64,000 nucleotides of DNA from Lachnoclostridium sp. An118 (GCF_002160985.1 NZ_NFLQ01000012.1:1-64000); one strand, 5' to 3'; positions 19,231 through 29,534 are shown, counted from the first letter of the stretch. Notes: a model not told the origin generated them from the letters alone. Program-made: numbers and translations.

Positions 19231-19438
19231 TTTTCACTTCTTCTCCGTTGTAAGAAACGATATCCCCGGGGTAAAGCTTTTTTCCCCGCCTGGTATCCGG
19301 ATGACCGTTCACCTTCACAAGCCCGTCCTGGATGACCTCCTTAGCCTCCACGCCGGACTCCACAAGGCCGGCCGCCTTCAGGGCCTGCCCCAGCTTGATA
19401 AACTCATCTCTCAGATGTAAAACCTGCATAGTCTTCAC
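19220..19438 (-). CDS. yaaA: S4-domain protein YaaA (RlbA)
   Basis: The 72-residue protein is a single S4 RNA-binding fold: FIKLGQALKAAGLVESGVEAKEVIQDG, then VNGHPDTRRGKKLYPGDIVSY. It occupies the conserved slot between dnaN and recF in Firmicutes. RNA or ribosome binding is likely from the fold, while its exact role is not settled. It starts two bases before the dnaN stop region and overlaps recF. Confidence 0.92.
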   Translation of the reverse strand: MKTMQVLHLRDEFIKLGQALKAAGLVESGVEAKEVIQDGLVKVNGHPDTRRGKKLYPGDIVSYNGEEVKIED

Positions 19439-19440
19439 TC

Positions 19441-20547
19441 CTAAATGGCATTAAAATTAACGGGAAGGATAAGATAAATATAGCTCTCTGTCTCATCCTT
19501 GATAAAGCATGGCGCCTTGGCGTTCATGAGATAGAGGTCCACCTCCTCGTCGTCGATGACCCGGAGGGCATCGATGAGGAACTTTGGATTAAAGCCTATC
19601 ATAAGATCCTTTCCTTCCTTGGTTATCATGATGTCCTCATTCATGGAACCGAACTGGGATTTGATCCGAAGCTCCATCACATCGTCTCCAATATTGATGA
19701 TGATGGGCTTTTTGTCCCCCTCCTTCACGAGCAGAGTGGCCCTGTCGATACAGTTGAGGAAATCCCGCTTGTTGATCCTCACCTTTGTCTCGTAGTCGCT
19801 GGAGAGCATCTGGTCTATCTTAAAGTACTCTCCCTCTATCAGACGGGAAACGACCACTGTCCTGTCAAATTCAAACACGATGTGGTTTCCTGTAAAATAC
19901 ATGCTGACCTGGCTGTCTGCCTCTCCTGAGAGGATCTTGCTTATCTCCATGAGAGTCTTTCCGGGTACCACTATCTTGTGGTCCTGGCACTCCTCCCTCA
20001 GCTCGATCTTCCGGATAGAAATGCGGTGTCCGTCAAGAGATACCACCCGGAGCATACCTCCTTTTATCTCAAACAGTTCTCCGGTCATCAGCTTGTTGCT
20101 CTCATTGTCAGCGATAGAGAATATCGTCTGGCGTATCACCTCTTTCAGGGTAAACTGTGAAATGGTCACTGTCTCTGTCTTCTCTATTACAGGGAGATAG
20201 GAAAAGTCGTCTCCTGCCCTTCCCATGATATCAAATTTAGCCTTCTCACAGGTGATAGTCATCTGGTCCTTCTCGTCTGTCTCTATAACGATATCACTGT
20301 CAGGCAGCTTGCGGACGATCTCGGAAAAGATTTTTGCGTCTATGGCTATCATTCCGTGTTCCCTGATATCTCCTTCTATCTCCGTCTGGATGCCGAGCTC
20401 CATATCATTGGCTGTCAGTCTGATAATGTCAAGTGTGGCATCTATCAGTATACATTCAAGGATAGGCATGGTTGTTTTGGAAGGAACTGCCTTGGATACG
20501 ATCCCGACTCCCTTTGCAAGCTCAGATTTACTGCATATGATCTTCAT
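19441..20547 (-). CDS. dnaN: DNA polymerase III beta subunit (sliding clamp)
   Basis: The 368-residue protein shows the three-domain clamp layout, beginning MKIICSKSELAKGVGIVSKAVP and ending with a conserved YLILPVNFN tail. AAAGGAG lies 12 bases before the ATG. It follows dnaA in the canonical order, separated by about 290 bases that contain DnaA-box-like sites (20779-20821). Confidence 0.97.
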   Translation of the reverse strand: MKIICSKSELAKGVGIVSKAVPSKTTMPILECILIDATLDIIRLTANDMELGIQTEIEGDIREHGMIAIDAKIFSEIVRKLPDSDIVIETDEKDQMTITCEKAKFDIMGRAGDDFSYLPVIEKTETVTISQFTLKEVIRQTIFSIADNESNKLMTGELFEIKGGMLRVVSLDGHRISIRKIELREECQDHKIVVPGKTLMEISKILSGEADSQVSMYFTGNHIVFEFDRTVVVSRLIEGEYFKIDQMLSSDYETKVRINKRDFLNCIDRATLLVKEGDKKPIIINIGDDVMELRIKSQFGSMNEDIMITKEGKDLMIGFNPKFLIDALRVIDDEEVDLYLMNAKAPCFIKDETESYIYLILPVNFNAI

Positions 20548-20778
20548 TTTTGTGTATAACTCCTTTCACGCGCCTCTATATAGATACATATATAAAATAT
20601 TTCCGTCTTCTCCGTAGTAGGGCTTGGGATAGAGTGGAAAAGTCCTCTCGTCCCTGTATTTTCAAGCCTTACGCGTTTTAAAAACGCTGTGGAGATCATA
20701 AAAATCACATGTGGAAGAGGTTGGGAAAACTTTTTTGTGCTCCTGATAAGGAAATTGTTTATCTTATTTGTGAGCAGT

Positions 20779-20821
20779 GAATCCACATAGTTTTTCACAG
20801 CCTTTCCACAGGTTGTCCACA
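20779..20821 (+). other. DnaA-box cluster between dnaA and dnaN
   Basis: Three same-orientation near matches to TTATCCACA occur close together: GAATCCACA (20779-20787), CTTTCCACA (20802-20810) and TTGTCCACA (20813-20821). They lie just beyond the dnaA stop. Together with the cluster upstream of dnaA they suggest a bipartite origin of the Bacillus type. The rest of 20548-20833 shows no gene. Confidence 0.6.
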
Positions 20822-20833
20822 TCCTGGAATGCT

Positions 20834-22210
20834 TTAAACAGGATTTATCTTTTTCTTTATGATATCGATGGTGTTGCTGAGACTTTCATTTTCCCTGATC
20901 TCCGCCTGTATCTTCTTGATGCCGTGGTTGATAGTGGAGTGGTCCTTTCCTCCCAGGACGATCCCCATTACCTTCAGGGATGCTGTTGTCATATCACGGC
21001 AGAGATACATGAATATCTGGCGGGGAATGGCAATCTCCGCCGTCCTCTTGCTGCTCTTGAGGTCCGCAATGCTGATGCCGAAGTGCTCCGAGACTACGTC
21101 CAGTATAAGCTCAGGTGTCACCTCCCGGTTTGCCTGGGAGGAGATGATATCCTTCAGCGCCTCCGCGGCAAGGGGGATATCGATCGCAGTCTGGGTATTC
21201 TGGAGCTTGTAGAGTGCGATCAGCTTGTTCAGGGAACCCTCCAGCTCACGGATGTTTGTCTTTACATTGGTGGCGATGTACTCCAGCACATCGTCGGGGA
21301 TATTGTATTTCTGCAGAGAATCCATCTCAATCTTCTTCTGCAGGATGGCCATCCTCGTCTCGTAGTCTGGTGCGGAGATGTCCGCTATCAGCCCCCACTC
21401 AAACCTGGTGCGGAGCCTTGCCTCCAGCGTCTCGATGTCCTTGGGAGGACGGTCGCTGGAGATGATGATCTGTTTTCCTGCGGTGTGCAGGTGGTTGAAG
21501 GTGTGGAAGAATTCCTCCTGGGTACTCTCTTTTCCTATGATAAACTGGATATCGTCAATGAGAAGGACGTCGTTGTTCCGGTATTTGTCCCGGAAATCAG
21601 ACATGGAATTCTCCTTTGGATTCTTCAGCGCCTGGATCAGCTCGTTTGTAAAGGTCTCACTGGTCACGTAGAGGACCTTTTTCTTTGGATTTTTGTCCAG
21701 TATAAAATGAGCTACCGAATGCATCAGATGGGTCTTCCCAAGTCCCACGCCTCCGTAGAGGAACAGGGGGTTGTACACTTCTCCGGGAGATTCTGCCACG
21801 GCCAGGGAGGCCGCGTGGGCAAAGCTGTTGTTGCCTCCAACTACAAAGGTATCAAATGTATATTTGGGGTTAAGACCAGCCTTCTGAGCAGCTGTCTTTG
21901 TGCGCTTTTTCTCGGAAGCCCTGGATGCCATCTCCATGATCTCGTCCAGGCGGTCGTCATCTTCCGACACGAGAACGACCTCAAACTCCTTTTCCGTGAT
22001 CTCGGCAATGGACACCTTCAGCGGGAGTCTGTACTTTTTATCAATGTACTCAACGCTGGCGTTCATATTGACAAGAATGAAAACCGTATGATCTACTACT
22101 TTGTATACCTTCAGAGGCTTGATCCAGGTGTTGAAGGACACATTGGAGAGCTCGTGCTCCACTCTGAGGTGTTCTATGATTTCCGGCCATTTTTCTTCTA
22201 CGATATTCAT
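20834..22210 (-). CDS. dnaA: Chromosomal replication initiator DnaA
   Basis: The 458-residue protein has all four DnaA domains: an N-terminal interaction domain, a variable linker (MASRASEKKRTKTAAQ), an AAA+ domain with Walker A GGVGLGKTH (about 150-160) and Walker B VLLIDDIQF, and a C-terminal DNA-binding domain with KDHSTINHGIKKI, the DnaA signature. Both flanks hold DnaA-box clusters, so it likely autoregulates: a near-match box (22313-22321) lies directly upstream of its promoter. Confidence 0.98.
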   Translation of the reverse strand: MNIVEEKWPEIIEHLRVEHELSNVSFNTWIKPLKVYKVVDHTVFILVNMNASVEYIDKKYRLPLKVSIAEITEKEFEVVLVSEDDDRLDEIMEMASRASEKKRTKTAAQKAGLNPKYTFDTFVVGGNNSFAHAASLAVAESPGEVYNPLFLYGGVGLGKTHLMHSVAHFILDKNPKKKVLYVTSETFTNELIQALKNPKENSMSDFRDKYRNNDVLLIDDIQFIIGKESTQEEFFHTFNHLHTAGKQIIISSDRPPKDIETLEARLRTRFEWGLIADISAPDYETRMAILQKKIEMDSLQKYNIPDDVLEYIATNVKTNIRELEGSLNKLIALYKLQNTQTAIDIPLAAEALKDIISSQANREVTPELILDVVSEHFGISIADLKSSKRTAEIAIPRQIFMYLCRDMTTASLKVMGIVLGGKDHSTINHGIKKIQAEIRENESLSNTIDIIKKKINPV

Positions 22211-22272
22211 TACAAAATAACTCCTAATCTAACATACATTTCATGCATCGTATCATATGCTTATTCTTATCT

Positions 22273-22301
22273 ATTTTACATCAAAATAAGGTATTAAGCA
22301 A
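22273..22301 (-). promoter_or_regulatory. dnaA promoter
   Basis: On the minus strand TTGCTT (22296-22301), a 17-base spacer and TAAAAT (22273-22278), about 65 bases before the dnaA ATG. A DnaA-box-like TTATCCACC (22313-22321) abuts it upstream, consistent with autoregulation. Confidence 0.55.
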
Positions 22302-22503
22302 CGAAAAATCGGGGTGGATAAGTTTTGGAAAATGAGAAAGTGGCTAAAATAGTGCCTTTCAGCTTGGAAATCCACAGGAATTTTCCTGTTATCCACATAA
22401 TTTTGAAAAGATATCCACATTTTGTTGATAACTTTTCTTCCTATATTATATGATGCCATGGGCGCAGCTGAGAGGAAAAACTTTATGAAATCATCGGTTT
22501 TGC
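22302..22503 (+). other. oriC region with DnaA boxes
   Basis: This gene-free stretch between dnaA and rpmH holds TTATCCACA (22389-22397, perfect), ATATCCACA (22411-22419), AAATCCACA (22368-22376), and minus-strand TTATCAACA (22423-22431) and TTATCCACC (22313-22321). The AT-rich run after 22440 (CCTATATTATATGATG) could be the unwinding element. Position beside dnaA, the box cluster and the strand switch of all neighbouring genes support origin function. Confidence 0.82.
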
Positions 22504-22532
22504 TTGACTTCACGGAACTTATTGAATATAAT
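22504..22532 (+). promoter_or_regulatory. rpmH operon promoter
   Basis: TTGACT (22504-22509), a 17-base spacer and a perfect TATAAT (22527-22532). It lies 65 bases before rpmH and points away from dnaA. Confidence 0.8.
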
Positions 22533-22597
22533 CAAAACTGATGTCTAGGAAAAGTGCGGGAGTATTCCTGTGTAAAATATAAGGGAGGTGGATATCT

Positions 22598-22732
22598 ATG
22601 AAAATGACATTCCAGCCAAAAAAGAGACAGAGAGCTAAGGTTCATGGCTTCAGATCCAGAATGAGCACAGCAGGCGGAAGAAAGGTTCTTGCTGCAAGAA
22701 GAGCTAAAGGAAGAAAGAAATTATCAGCGTAG
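22598..22732 (+). CDS. rpmH: 50S ribosomal protein L34
   Basis: A 44-residue, very basic protein beginning [18 protein letters not shown] and ending [12 protein letters not shown], which is L34 in full length. AAGGGAGGTG lies just upstream. It heads the conserved rpmH-rnpA-yidD-yidC-jag operon. Confidence 0.98.
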   Translation: MKMTFQPKKRQRAKVHGFRSRMSTAGGRKVLAARRAKGRKKLSA

Positions 22733-22778
22733 GCCGCAGCATTGTGGCCTTTTCTTCTCTTAAAATCAGGAGATGAAA

Positions 22779-23123
22779 ATGAAATTTTCCGAGTCACTGA
22801 AAAAGAACAGAGATTTTCAGCATGTCTACAAAAACGGAAGATCCAATGCCAACCGGTATCTGGTCATGTATGTCATGGATAATGGCCTTAAAAAAAACAG
22901 ACTGGGGATCTCCGTCAGCAAGAAGGTTGGCAACAGTATTGTCAGGCACAGACTGACAAGGTTGATACGTGAAAGCTATCGTCTGAATGAAGAATTGTTC
23001 CCATACGGTAAAGATATAGTGGTCATAGGCAGAGCGGCGGCAAAAGGAAAGAAATGCCGTGATATTGAAAGTGCATTCCTGCATCTGGGACGCCTTCATG
23101 GGATGGTACAGATAAATCAGTAA
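22779..23123 (+). CDS. rnpA: Ribonuclease P protein component
   Basis: The protein (114 aa) contains the RNP signature in RLGISVSKKVGNSIVRHRLT followed by RLIRESYR, which contacts pre-tRNA and the RNase P RNA. Of two ATGs six bases apart, the second (22779) is better spaced from AGGAG (22768-22772). It follows rpmH by 46 bases. Confidence 0.96.
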   Translation: MKFSESLKKNRDFQHVYKNGRSNANRYLVMYVMDNGLKKNRLGISVSKKVGNSIVRHRLTRLIRESYRLNEELFPYGKDIVVIGRAAAKGKKCRDIESAFLHLGRLHGMVQINQ

Positions 23124-23136
23124 AACGGAGTGATGT

Positions 23137-23352
23137 ATGGTGAAAAAAATCCTGATAGGTCTGGTGAGAGTTTACCAGAAATATCTTTCTCCCCTCAAGG
23201 GACATTCCACATGTATCTATTTTCCTACATGCTCCCAGTATGCGGTGGAGGCGATTGAAAAGCACGGGGCGCTCAAGGGAGGGCTTCTGGCTGTATGGAG
23301 GATACTCCGCTGCAATCCCTTTTCTAAAGGAGGCTACGATCCGGTCCCGTAG
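23137..23352 (+). CDS. yidD: Membrane protein insertion efficiency factor YidD
   Basis: The 71-residue protein has the YidD features: an amphipathic N-terminus ([18 protein letters not shown]), [15 protein letters not shown], and [14 protein letters not shown] at the C-terminus. It assists YidC-dependent insertion. It lies between rnpA and yidC as usual. Confidence 0.95.
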   Translation: MVKKILIGLVRVYQKYLSPLKGHSTCIYFPTCSQYAVEAIEKHGALKGGLLAVWRILRCNPFSKGGYDPVP

Positions 23353-23424
23353 CATTACAAAATAACAGGATAGAAGGCAGACCGGGGCGATCTGAGCGGT
23401 CGCATGAACGGAGGAAAAGAAAAT

Positions 23425-24498
23425 ATGGAAGGTGTAGTATTGACAGCCGCAAACTGGCCAATCATAGGACAGATTGCGGATCTGCTCGGTATTGTCATGA
23501 ATTTTATCTATGAGATACTGGATAAGATTCTTCCCTCAGACGTTGGTCTGGTGGGACTGTCGATCATCTTATACACGATACTTGTATATATGATCATGAT
23601 GCCGCTTACCATCAAGCAGCAGAGAACATCCAAGATGACTGCGGTCATGAACCCTGAGCTTCAGGCAATCCAGAAAAAGTATAAGAACAAGAGAGACCAG
23701 GCATCTCAGATGAAGATGCAGGAAGAGATGCAGCAGGTATATGATAAATATGGGACGTCCATGACAGGCGGATGTCTTCCCATGCTCCTGCAGATGGTAC
23801 TTCTGTTTTCACTGTATCCGGTTGTTTACCAGATGGAAAACTATGTTCCGGCTATCAAGAACGCTCCGGCGGATGTGCAGAAATTCCTCACTATCCCGGA
23901 TCTGTCCCTCTCACCGATGCAGCTGTTCTCTGAGAGAGCGCAGATTTCCGAGCAGTTTGGAGTGTCAGCCGTAATCCTTATCATCACGGCGATCGCTCTT
24001 CCGGCCATATCTGTCCTGACACAGTTCCTGAGCATGAAGCTTTCTCAGGCGCTCTCCGGACAGGCTATGGACAAGGACAATCCGATGTACAGCACCATGA
24101 GGACAATGAACATCACAATGCCTCTGTTCTCACTGTTCGTCGTTGTGTCACTTCCGGCAGGCCTTGGTCTTTACTGGATCATCAGTGCGGTGGTAAGATG
24201 TCTGCAGCAGGTATTTATCAACAGTCATCTGAAAAAAATATCCGTGGAAGAGCTCATCGAGAAAAATAAAGAGAAGGCTGCGAAAAAGCGTGAGAAGAGG
24301 GGCGAGAGAGCAGAGAAGATAAATGCCATGGCCCAGACAAACACGCGGAGCATCCAGAGCAAGGCAAAGACATCTGTGCAGACAGATAAATCGAAGGAAG
24401 AAAAGCTCCAGAAGGCTGCAAACAACAAGAATGCTGCAAAGGAAGGAAGTCTTGCTTCCAAGGCCAATCTGGTCAAAAAATACAACGAAAATAATTAG
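23425..24498 (+). CDS. yidC: Membrane protein insertase YidC/OxaA
   Basis: The protein (357 aa from the ATG at 23425, preceded by GGAGG) has the Gram-positive YidC layout: a short hydrophobic N-terminus, a first core helix (LSIILYTILVYMIMMPLTIKQQ), a long cytoplasmic hairpin with coiled-coil character (residues about 70-110), then four more helices and a highly basic C-terminal tail. It inserts proteins into the membrane with or without SecYEG. An upstream ATG (23404) would put the ribosome site inside the gene. Confidence 0.96.
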   Translation: MEGVVLTAANWPIIGQIADLLGIVMNFIYEILDKILPSDVGLVGLSIILYTILVYMIMMPLTIKQQRTSKMTAVMNPELQAIQKKYKNKRDQASQMKMQEEMQQVYDKYGTSMTGGCLPMLLQMVLLFSLYPVVYQMENYVPAIKNAPADVQKFLTIPDLSLSPMQLFSERAQISEQFGVSAVILIITAIALPAISVLTQFLSMKLSQALSGQAMDKDNPMYSTMRTMNITMPLFSLFVVVSLPAGLGLYWIISAVVRCLQQVFINSHLKKISVEELIEKNKEKAAKKREKRGERAEKINAMAQTNTRSIQSKAKTSVQTDKSKEEKLQKAANNKNAAKEGSLASKANLVKKYNENN

Positions 24499-24565
24499 GA
24501 CACAGGCGGGGACTTTTTCTTAAGTGAGGAAGTCCCTCTAAGTGGATATAGGGAGGGATAACAAA

Positions 24566-25450
24566 ATGGAAGGAAGACGAAGGGAAGAGATCACAGTATC
24601 GGCAAAGACGCTGGATGATGCCATCACAGAGGCTCTTGTTCAGCTTGGCGTCACGAGCGACAGGCTGGAATATGATGTCATTGAAAAGGGAAGCGCAGGA
24701 TTTCTCGGGATAGGCATGAAGCAGGCAGTGATCCGGGCATGGAGAAAGGAAGAACCCCAGGAGGAGACTGTTGACGAGATCGCAGAGGAGTTTATAAAGG
24801 AGGCGGTTCCAAGCGATATTACTCTGGATATAAAAGAGGAGAAGGAGCCAAGGAAGCCTAAGAAAGAAAACAGAGAGCCTAAAAAAGCCCCTCAGAAGCA
24901 GGTGCGAAAAGAAACAAAAAAAGAATACAGGAAAGAAAATAAGTCTGAAGAGAAGCCGGAGATAAAGCGTGAGACAGAACTTGCAAGGGTGGAGGACGCC
25001 ACTGTCGCCGAGTGTGAGAATTTCCTTCGCAGCGTGCTCCATGCCATGCATATGGAAGTGGAGCTCCACTCAGAAGTTGACGAGGAGGGAGCTCTCGCCA
25101 TTGAGATGAAGGGAGATAACATGGGAATCCTCATTGGAAAGAGAGGACAGACCCTTGATTCCCTGCAGTATCTTACAAACAGAGTTGCCAACAAGATGCA
25201 GGCGGGCTATGTGCGGGTGAAGCTGGACACAGAGGATTACAGAAGAAGAAGAAAAGAGACGCTTGAAAATCTTGCAAAAAATATTGCCCATAAGGTGAAG
25301 AGGACAAGAAAACCGATTACTCTTGAGCCCATGAATCCCTATGAGAGAAGGATCATCCACTCTGCTCTGCAGGGAGACAAAAATGTAACGACACACAGCG
25401 AAGGCGAGGAGCCTTACCGCCGCGTAGTAGTGACACTGGTGAGAAAATAA
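24566..25450 (+). CDS. jag: RNA-binding protein Jag/KhpB
   Basis: The protein (294 aa) has a Jag-N domain (TVSAKTLDDAITEALVQLGV, then the GFLGIG loop), a Lys/Glu-rich linker of about 70 residues, a KH domain with GILIGKRGQTLDSLQYL and a C-terminal R3H domain (NPYERRIIHSALQ). The start is the ATG at 24566, eight bases after GGGAGGG; an upstream GTG at 24542 is less likely. It is the last gene of the rpmH operon and is followed by a strong terminator. Confidence 0.94.
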   Translation: MEGRRREEITVSAKTLDDAITEALVQLGVTSDRLEYDVIEKGSAGFLGIGMKQAVIRAWRKEEPQEETVDEIAEEFIKEAVPSDITLDIKEEKEPRKPKKENREPKKAPQKQVRKETKKEYRKENKSEEKPEIKRETELARVEDATVAECENFLRSVLHAMHMEVELHSEVDEEGALAIEMKGDNMGILIGKRGQTLDSLQYLTNRVANKMQAGYVRVKLDTEDYRRRRKETLENLAKNIAHKVKRTRKPITLEPMNPYERRIIHSALQGDKNVTTHSEGEEPYRRVVVTLVRK

Positions 25451-25482
25451 AAAAAGGCAGAGGTTAAAACCTCTGCCTTTTT
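25451..25482 (+). terminator. Terminator of the rpmH-jag operon
   Basis: A 15-bp perfect inverted repeat (25451-25465 with 25468-25482: AAAAAGGCAGAGGTT/AACCTCTGCCTTTTT) ends in a T run, starting at the first base after the jag stop codon. Confidence 0.9.
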
Positions 25483-25507
25483 AACTCCGGGGAAAGGAGA
25501 GAAAGCT

Positions 25508-26905
25508 ATGTACAGCGAAAGCAGCACGATCGCCGCTATATCGACTTCCATGTCAGAGGCCGGGATAGGCATTGTAAGGATGAGCGGGGAAGACGCATTT
25601 GAGATTGCAGACAGGATTTACAGAGGAAAAAATAATAAGAGACTCTCCGGGCAGAAATCCCATACGATACACTACGGGTATATTGAGGAGGACGGAGAGA
25701 CCATAGACGAGGTACTCGTCATGCTCATGAGAGGCCCCCGCACATTTACAGGTGAAGACACGGTGGAGATAAACTGCCACGGCGGTGTCTATGTCCTGCA
25801 AAGAGTCCTGGAGGCGTGTCTGCGGGGAGGAGCCAGACCGGCCCAGCCGGGGGAGTTTACCAAGAGAGCGTTCTTAAATGGAAAGCTGGACCTCTCCCAG
25901 GCGGAGGCGGTCATCGATGTGATACAGTCCCGCAATGACTATGCTCTGAAGAGTTCTGTAAGCCAGCTTCGGGGAAGTGTAAAAAAGAAGGTGAGTGATA
26001 TACGGGCCAAAATCCTCTATCACACGGCCTTTATCGAATCAGCGCTGGACGACCCGGAGCATATCAGCATAGACGGATACAGCCGGACTCTGGAGAAGGA
26101 TGTGAGAGAACTGCTGGACAGCCTGAGGAAGCTCCTCGACTCGGCAGATAACGGGCGTATCATGAAAGAGGGGATACAGACTGTGATCGTTGGAAAGCCA
26201 AATGCGGGCAAATCCTCCATACTGAATATGCTCCTCGGCGAGGAGAGGGCCATCGTCACGGATATAGCCGGAACTACGAGGGATATCCTCCAGGAGCACA
26301 TGAACCTGCACGGCATTTCCCTGAATATCGTGGACACGGCAGGCATAAGAAGGACTGATGATCAGGTGGAAAAAATAGGCGTGGACCGGGCGCTGAGTCA
26401 GGCAGAGGGGGCTGACCTCATCATCTGCGTGGTGGACTCCTCCCTTCCCCTTGACGAAAATGACCGGAAGATCTTTCAGTTTATAGCCCAAAAGAAATCC
26501 ATCATCCTCCTCAATAAGTCAGACCTGGAGCGAAGGACAGGGGAGGAAGAAATACGGCAGATGTGCAGGGAGCAGGACATGGAAGAGCCTCCTGTCATAT
26601 CCGTCTCCGCAAAGGAGGAAGAGGGGATGGAGGAGCTGGAGCAGGCGGTGAAGGAAATGTTCTATCACGGCGACATTTCCTTTAACAGTGAAGTATATAT
26701 CACAAACGCGAGACAGAAGCACGCCCTGGACAGCGCGCGCCAGGGACTTGAGAGGGTGTTGGAGAGTATTCGTATGGATATGCCGGAGGATTTCTATTCC
26801 ATAGACCTGATGGATGCTTACGAATCGCTGGGAACGATCACAGGAGAGACAGTAGGAGAGGATCTTGTCAATGAAATTTTCAGTAAATTCTGTATGGGAA
26901 AATAA
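25508..26905 (+). CDS. mnmE: tRNA modification GTPase MnmE
   Basis: The 465-residue protein has the N-terminal tetrahydrofolate-binding domain ([20 protein letters not shown]-like segment about 75-95), a helical domain, an inserted G domain ([29 protein letters not shown]) and a C-terminal FCMGK, a variant of the usual FCIGK with its conserved Cys462. With MnmG it makes the cmnm5/nm5 modification at U34. The mnmG start lies inside its 3' end. Confidence 0.96.
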   Translation: MYSESSTIAAISTSMSEAGIGIVRMSGEDAFEIADRIYRGKNNKRLSGQKSHTIHYGYIEEDGETIDEVLVMLMRGPRTFTGEDTVEINCHGGVYVLQRVLEACLRGGARPAQPGEFTKRAFLNGKLDLSQAEAVIDVIQSRNDYALKSSVSQLRGSVKKKVSDIRAKILYHTAFIESALDDPEHISIDGYSRTLEKDVRELLDSLRKLLDSADNGRIMKEGIQTVIVGKPNAGKSSILNMLLGEERAIVTDIAGTTRDILQEHMNLHGISLNIVDTAGIRRTDDQVEKIGVDRALSQAEGADLIICVVDSSLPLDENDRKIFQFIAQKKSIILLNKSDLERRTGEEEIRQMCREQDMEEPPVISVSAKEEEGMEELEQAVKEMFYHGDISFNSEVYITNARQKHALDSARQGLERVLESIRMDMPEDFYSIDLMDAYESLGTITGETVGEDLVNEIFSKFCMGK

Positions 26906-28793
26906 GGATACGTATGATGTGGCTGTCATCGGGGCCGGACATGCCGGCTGTGAGGCGGCTCTTGCCTGTGCGAGGCTTGGATTTAAAACCATTGTGTTCA
27001 CGGTCAGCGTGGACAGCATTGCTCTCATGCCCTGCAATCCCAATATAGGAGGGACATCCAAGGGACACCTGGTGCGGGAGGTGGACGCCCTGGGAGGGGA
27101 GATGGGAAAGGTCATAGACCGCGCTTTTATCCAGTCCAAGATGCTCAATAAGTCAAAGGGACCTGCCGTACATTCTCTGCGTGCTCAGGCTGACAAGGCC
27201 CTCTACAGCAGGACCATGCGGCAGGTGCTGGAGGACCAGGAAAATCTGGATATCAAGCAGGCGGAGGTGGTGAACATACTGACAGAGGAGAATGCCGGAA
27301 GAAAAAGGGTGACCGGTGTACAGCTCTACTCCGGCGCTGTTTTCCGCTGCCGCGCGGCCATACTCTGCACCGGCACATATCTGAAGGCCAGGTGCATTTA
27401 CGGGGATGTGAGCACCAACACAGGCCCAAACGGACTCCAGGCCGCCAACCATCTGACAGAGTGCCTGAAGGAGCTGGGAATAAAAATGTACCGGTTCAAG
27501 ACAGGGACTCCGGCCAGGATTGATAAGAATACGGTAGATTTCAGCAGGATGGAGGAGCAGAAGGGGGATGAGAGGGTCGTTCCCTTCTCCTTCACGACAG
27601 ACCCGGACTCCATCCAGAAGGAGCAGGTGTCCTGCTGGCTGACATACACAAATGAGAGGACCCATGATATCATAAGGAAAAATCTGGACAGGTCCCCTCT
27701 GTTTTCAGGGATGATCGAGGGAACCGGGCCAAGATACTGCCCGTCTATCGAGGACAAGGTGGTGAAATTTGCGGACAAGAGCCGCCATCAGGTCTTTATC
27801 GAGCCGGAGGGACTGGAGACAAATGAGATGTATATCGGAGGCATGTCCAGCTCCCTTCCGGAGGACGTGCAGTATGAGATGTACCGTTCGGTGCCTGGAC
27901 TGGAGAATGCAAGGATTGTGAGGAACGCCTACGCCATTGAATATGACTGCATTGATGCCAGGCAGCTCCTCCCCACACTGGAGTTCCGCACGGTAGACGG
28001 GCTTTTCAGCGGCGGGCAGTTTAACGGCAGCTCAGGATACGAGGAGGCGGCGGCTCAGGGGCTCCTGGCAGGCATCAACGCGGCCAGAAGGCTGCAGGGA
28101 AAGGAAGGGATCGTCCTGGACAGGTCAGAGGCCTATATCGGTGTTCTGGTGGATGACCTGGTCACGAAGGAAAGCCATGAGCCTTACAGGATGATGACCT
28201 CCAGAGCTGAGTACCGGCTGCTGCTCCGGCAGGACAATGCGGACCAGAGGCTGACGAAGAAGGGGTATGAGATTGGTCTCATAGATAAGGAGAGGTATGA
28301 GAGGCTGCTGGAAAAGGAGAGACTCATCCGTGAGGAGACAGACCGGCTGAAGAGGACCTATGTGGGAACCACGGAGGAAGTGCAGGGGCTGCTGGCGGAG
28401 CACGGGAGCACGCCGCTCACATCCGGGTCTGATCTGGCGGAGCTCATACGGCGCCCGGAGCTCTCGTATGAGATACTTGCTCCTGTTGATAAGGAGCGCC
28501 CGGCTTTTCCGCCTGACCTTAGAGAAGAGGTGCAGGAACAAGTTAACATAAATATAAAATATGAGGGGTACATCTCCCGTCAGAAAAAGCAGGTTGAGCA
28601 GTTTAGAAAGATGGAGAACAAGAAAATACCGGAGGATATTGACTACGATAAAGTGAAGAGCCTGCGGATAGAGGCAGTACAGAAGCTGAAGCAATACCGT
28701 CCGGTGTCAGTGGGACAGGCTTCCCGCATATCAGGTGTATCGCCTGCAGACATTTCCGTGCTCCTTGTGTACATGGAACAGTTAAGAAGATAG
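26871..28793 (+). CDS. mnmG: tRNA modification enzyme MnmG (GidA)
   Basis: The 640-residue protein has the FAD-binding [10 protein letters not shown] (about 20-30), [18 protein letters not shown], and the C-terminal helical region ending with [21 protein letters not shown] and DISVLL. It works with MnmE on tRNA U34. The ATG at 26871 follows GGAGAGG by nine bases and overlaps the mnmE end by 35 bases, so translation is coupled. Confidence 0.96.
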   Translation: MKFSVNSVWENKDTYDVAVIGAGHAGCEAALACARLGFKTIVFTVSVDSIALMPCNPNIGGTSKGHLVREVDALGGEMGKVIDRAFIQSKMLNKSKGPAVHSLRAQADKALYSRTMRQVLEDQENLDIKQAEVVNILTEENAGRKRVTGVQLYSGAVFRCRAAILCTGTYLKARCIYGDVSTNTGPNGLQAANHLTECLKELGIKMYRFKTGTPARIDKNTVDFSRMEEQKGDERVVPFSFTTDPDSIQKEQVSCWLTYTNERTHDIIRKNLDRSPLFSGMIEGTGPRYCPSIEDKVVKFADKSRHQVFIEPEGLETNEMYIGGMSSSLPEDVQYEMYRSVPGLENARIVRNAYAIEYDCIDARQLLPTLEFRTVDGLFSGGQFNGSSGYEEAAAQGLLAGINAARRLQGKEGIVLDRSEAYIGVLVDDLVTKESHEPYRMMTSRAEYRLLLRQDNADQRLTKKGYEIGLIDKERYERLLEKERLIREETDRLKRTYVGTTEEVQGLLAEHGSTPLTSGSDLAELIRRPELSYEILAPVDKERPAFPPDLREEVQEQVNINIKYEGYISRQKKQVEQFRKMENKKIPEDIDYDKVKSLRIEAVQKLKQYRPVSVGQASRISGVSPADISVLLVYMEQLRR

Positions 28794-28817
28794 AGAGTGA
28801 AAGAAGCAGGAGATTTT

Positions 28818-29534
28818 ATGGAAGAGAGAATATTTGATATAAAGCTGAGGAAGCTTGGGATTGTCCTGACAGAGAAAATGAAGGAGCAGTTTGACCGGTA
28901 TTTTGAGCTCCTGGTTGAATGGAACAGGATAATGAACCTCACAGGCATAACAGATTACAACGAAGTAAATGAAAAGCATTTTCTGGACAGTCTTGCTATC
29001 GTGAAGGTCCAGGATATGGAGATGATCTCGACCGTCATTGACATAGGGACAGGCGCCGGATTTCCCGGTATCCCTCTGAAAATCGTGTATCCTCACCTGA
29101 AGGTCACGCTTCTGGATTCTCTGAACAAGAGGATCAAATTCCTGAACTGCGTGATACAGGAGCTTGCACTGGAAGACATATCTGCCCTTCACGGCAGAGC
29201 AGAGGATTTTGCTAAAAAGGGAGAGTACAGAGAAAGATATGACCTCTGCGTCTCAAGAGCAGTCGCTAATCTGGCCACTCTCTCGGAGTACTGTCTTCCT
29301 TACGTGAAGAGGAATGGCCTCTTTGTTTCCTATAAATCCGGAGAAATAGAGGAGGAGCTCTGTAAATCTGAGAAGGCAGTCTCAGTCTTGGGAGGAAAAA
29401 TTGAGAAGGTAGAGAAATTCTGTCTGCCAGAGAGCGATATTTCAAGGTCCTTTGTCATGATAAGAAAGGACAGAAGTACTCCGGGAAGGTTTCCGAGAAA
29501 AGCCGGACTTCCGTCAAAAGAACCGCTGCAATAG
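28818..29534 (+). CDS. rsmG: 16S rRNA m7G527 methyltransferase RsmG
   Basis: The protein (238 aa) has the class I methyltransferase motif VIDIGTGAGFPGIPLKI and downstream RAVANLATLSEYCLPYVK. It methylates G527 of 16S rRNA. GCAGGAGA precedes the ATG at 28818; an upstream GTG at 28797 is unlikely. The stop codon lies inside the terminator hairpin 29516-29547. Confidence 0.95.
   Translation: MEERIFDIKLRKLGIVLTEKMKEQFDRYFELLVEWNRIMNLTGITDYNEVNEKHFLDSLAIVKVQDMEMISTVIDIGTGAGFPGIPLKIVYPHLKVTLLDSLNKRIKFLNCVIQELALEDISALHGRAEDFAKKGEYRERYDLCVSRAVANLATLSEYCLPYVKRNGLFVSYKSGEIEEELCKSEKAVSVLGGKIEKVEKFCLPESDISRSFVMIRKDRSTPGRFPRKAGLPSKEPLQ

Noticed and set aside
20777-22297. 506-codon open frame on the plus strand
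   Set aside because: It is antisense to dnaA; the codon pattern mirrors dnaA and no family motif appears.
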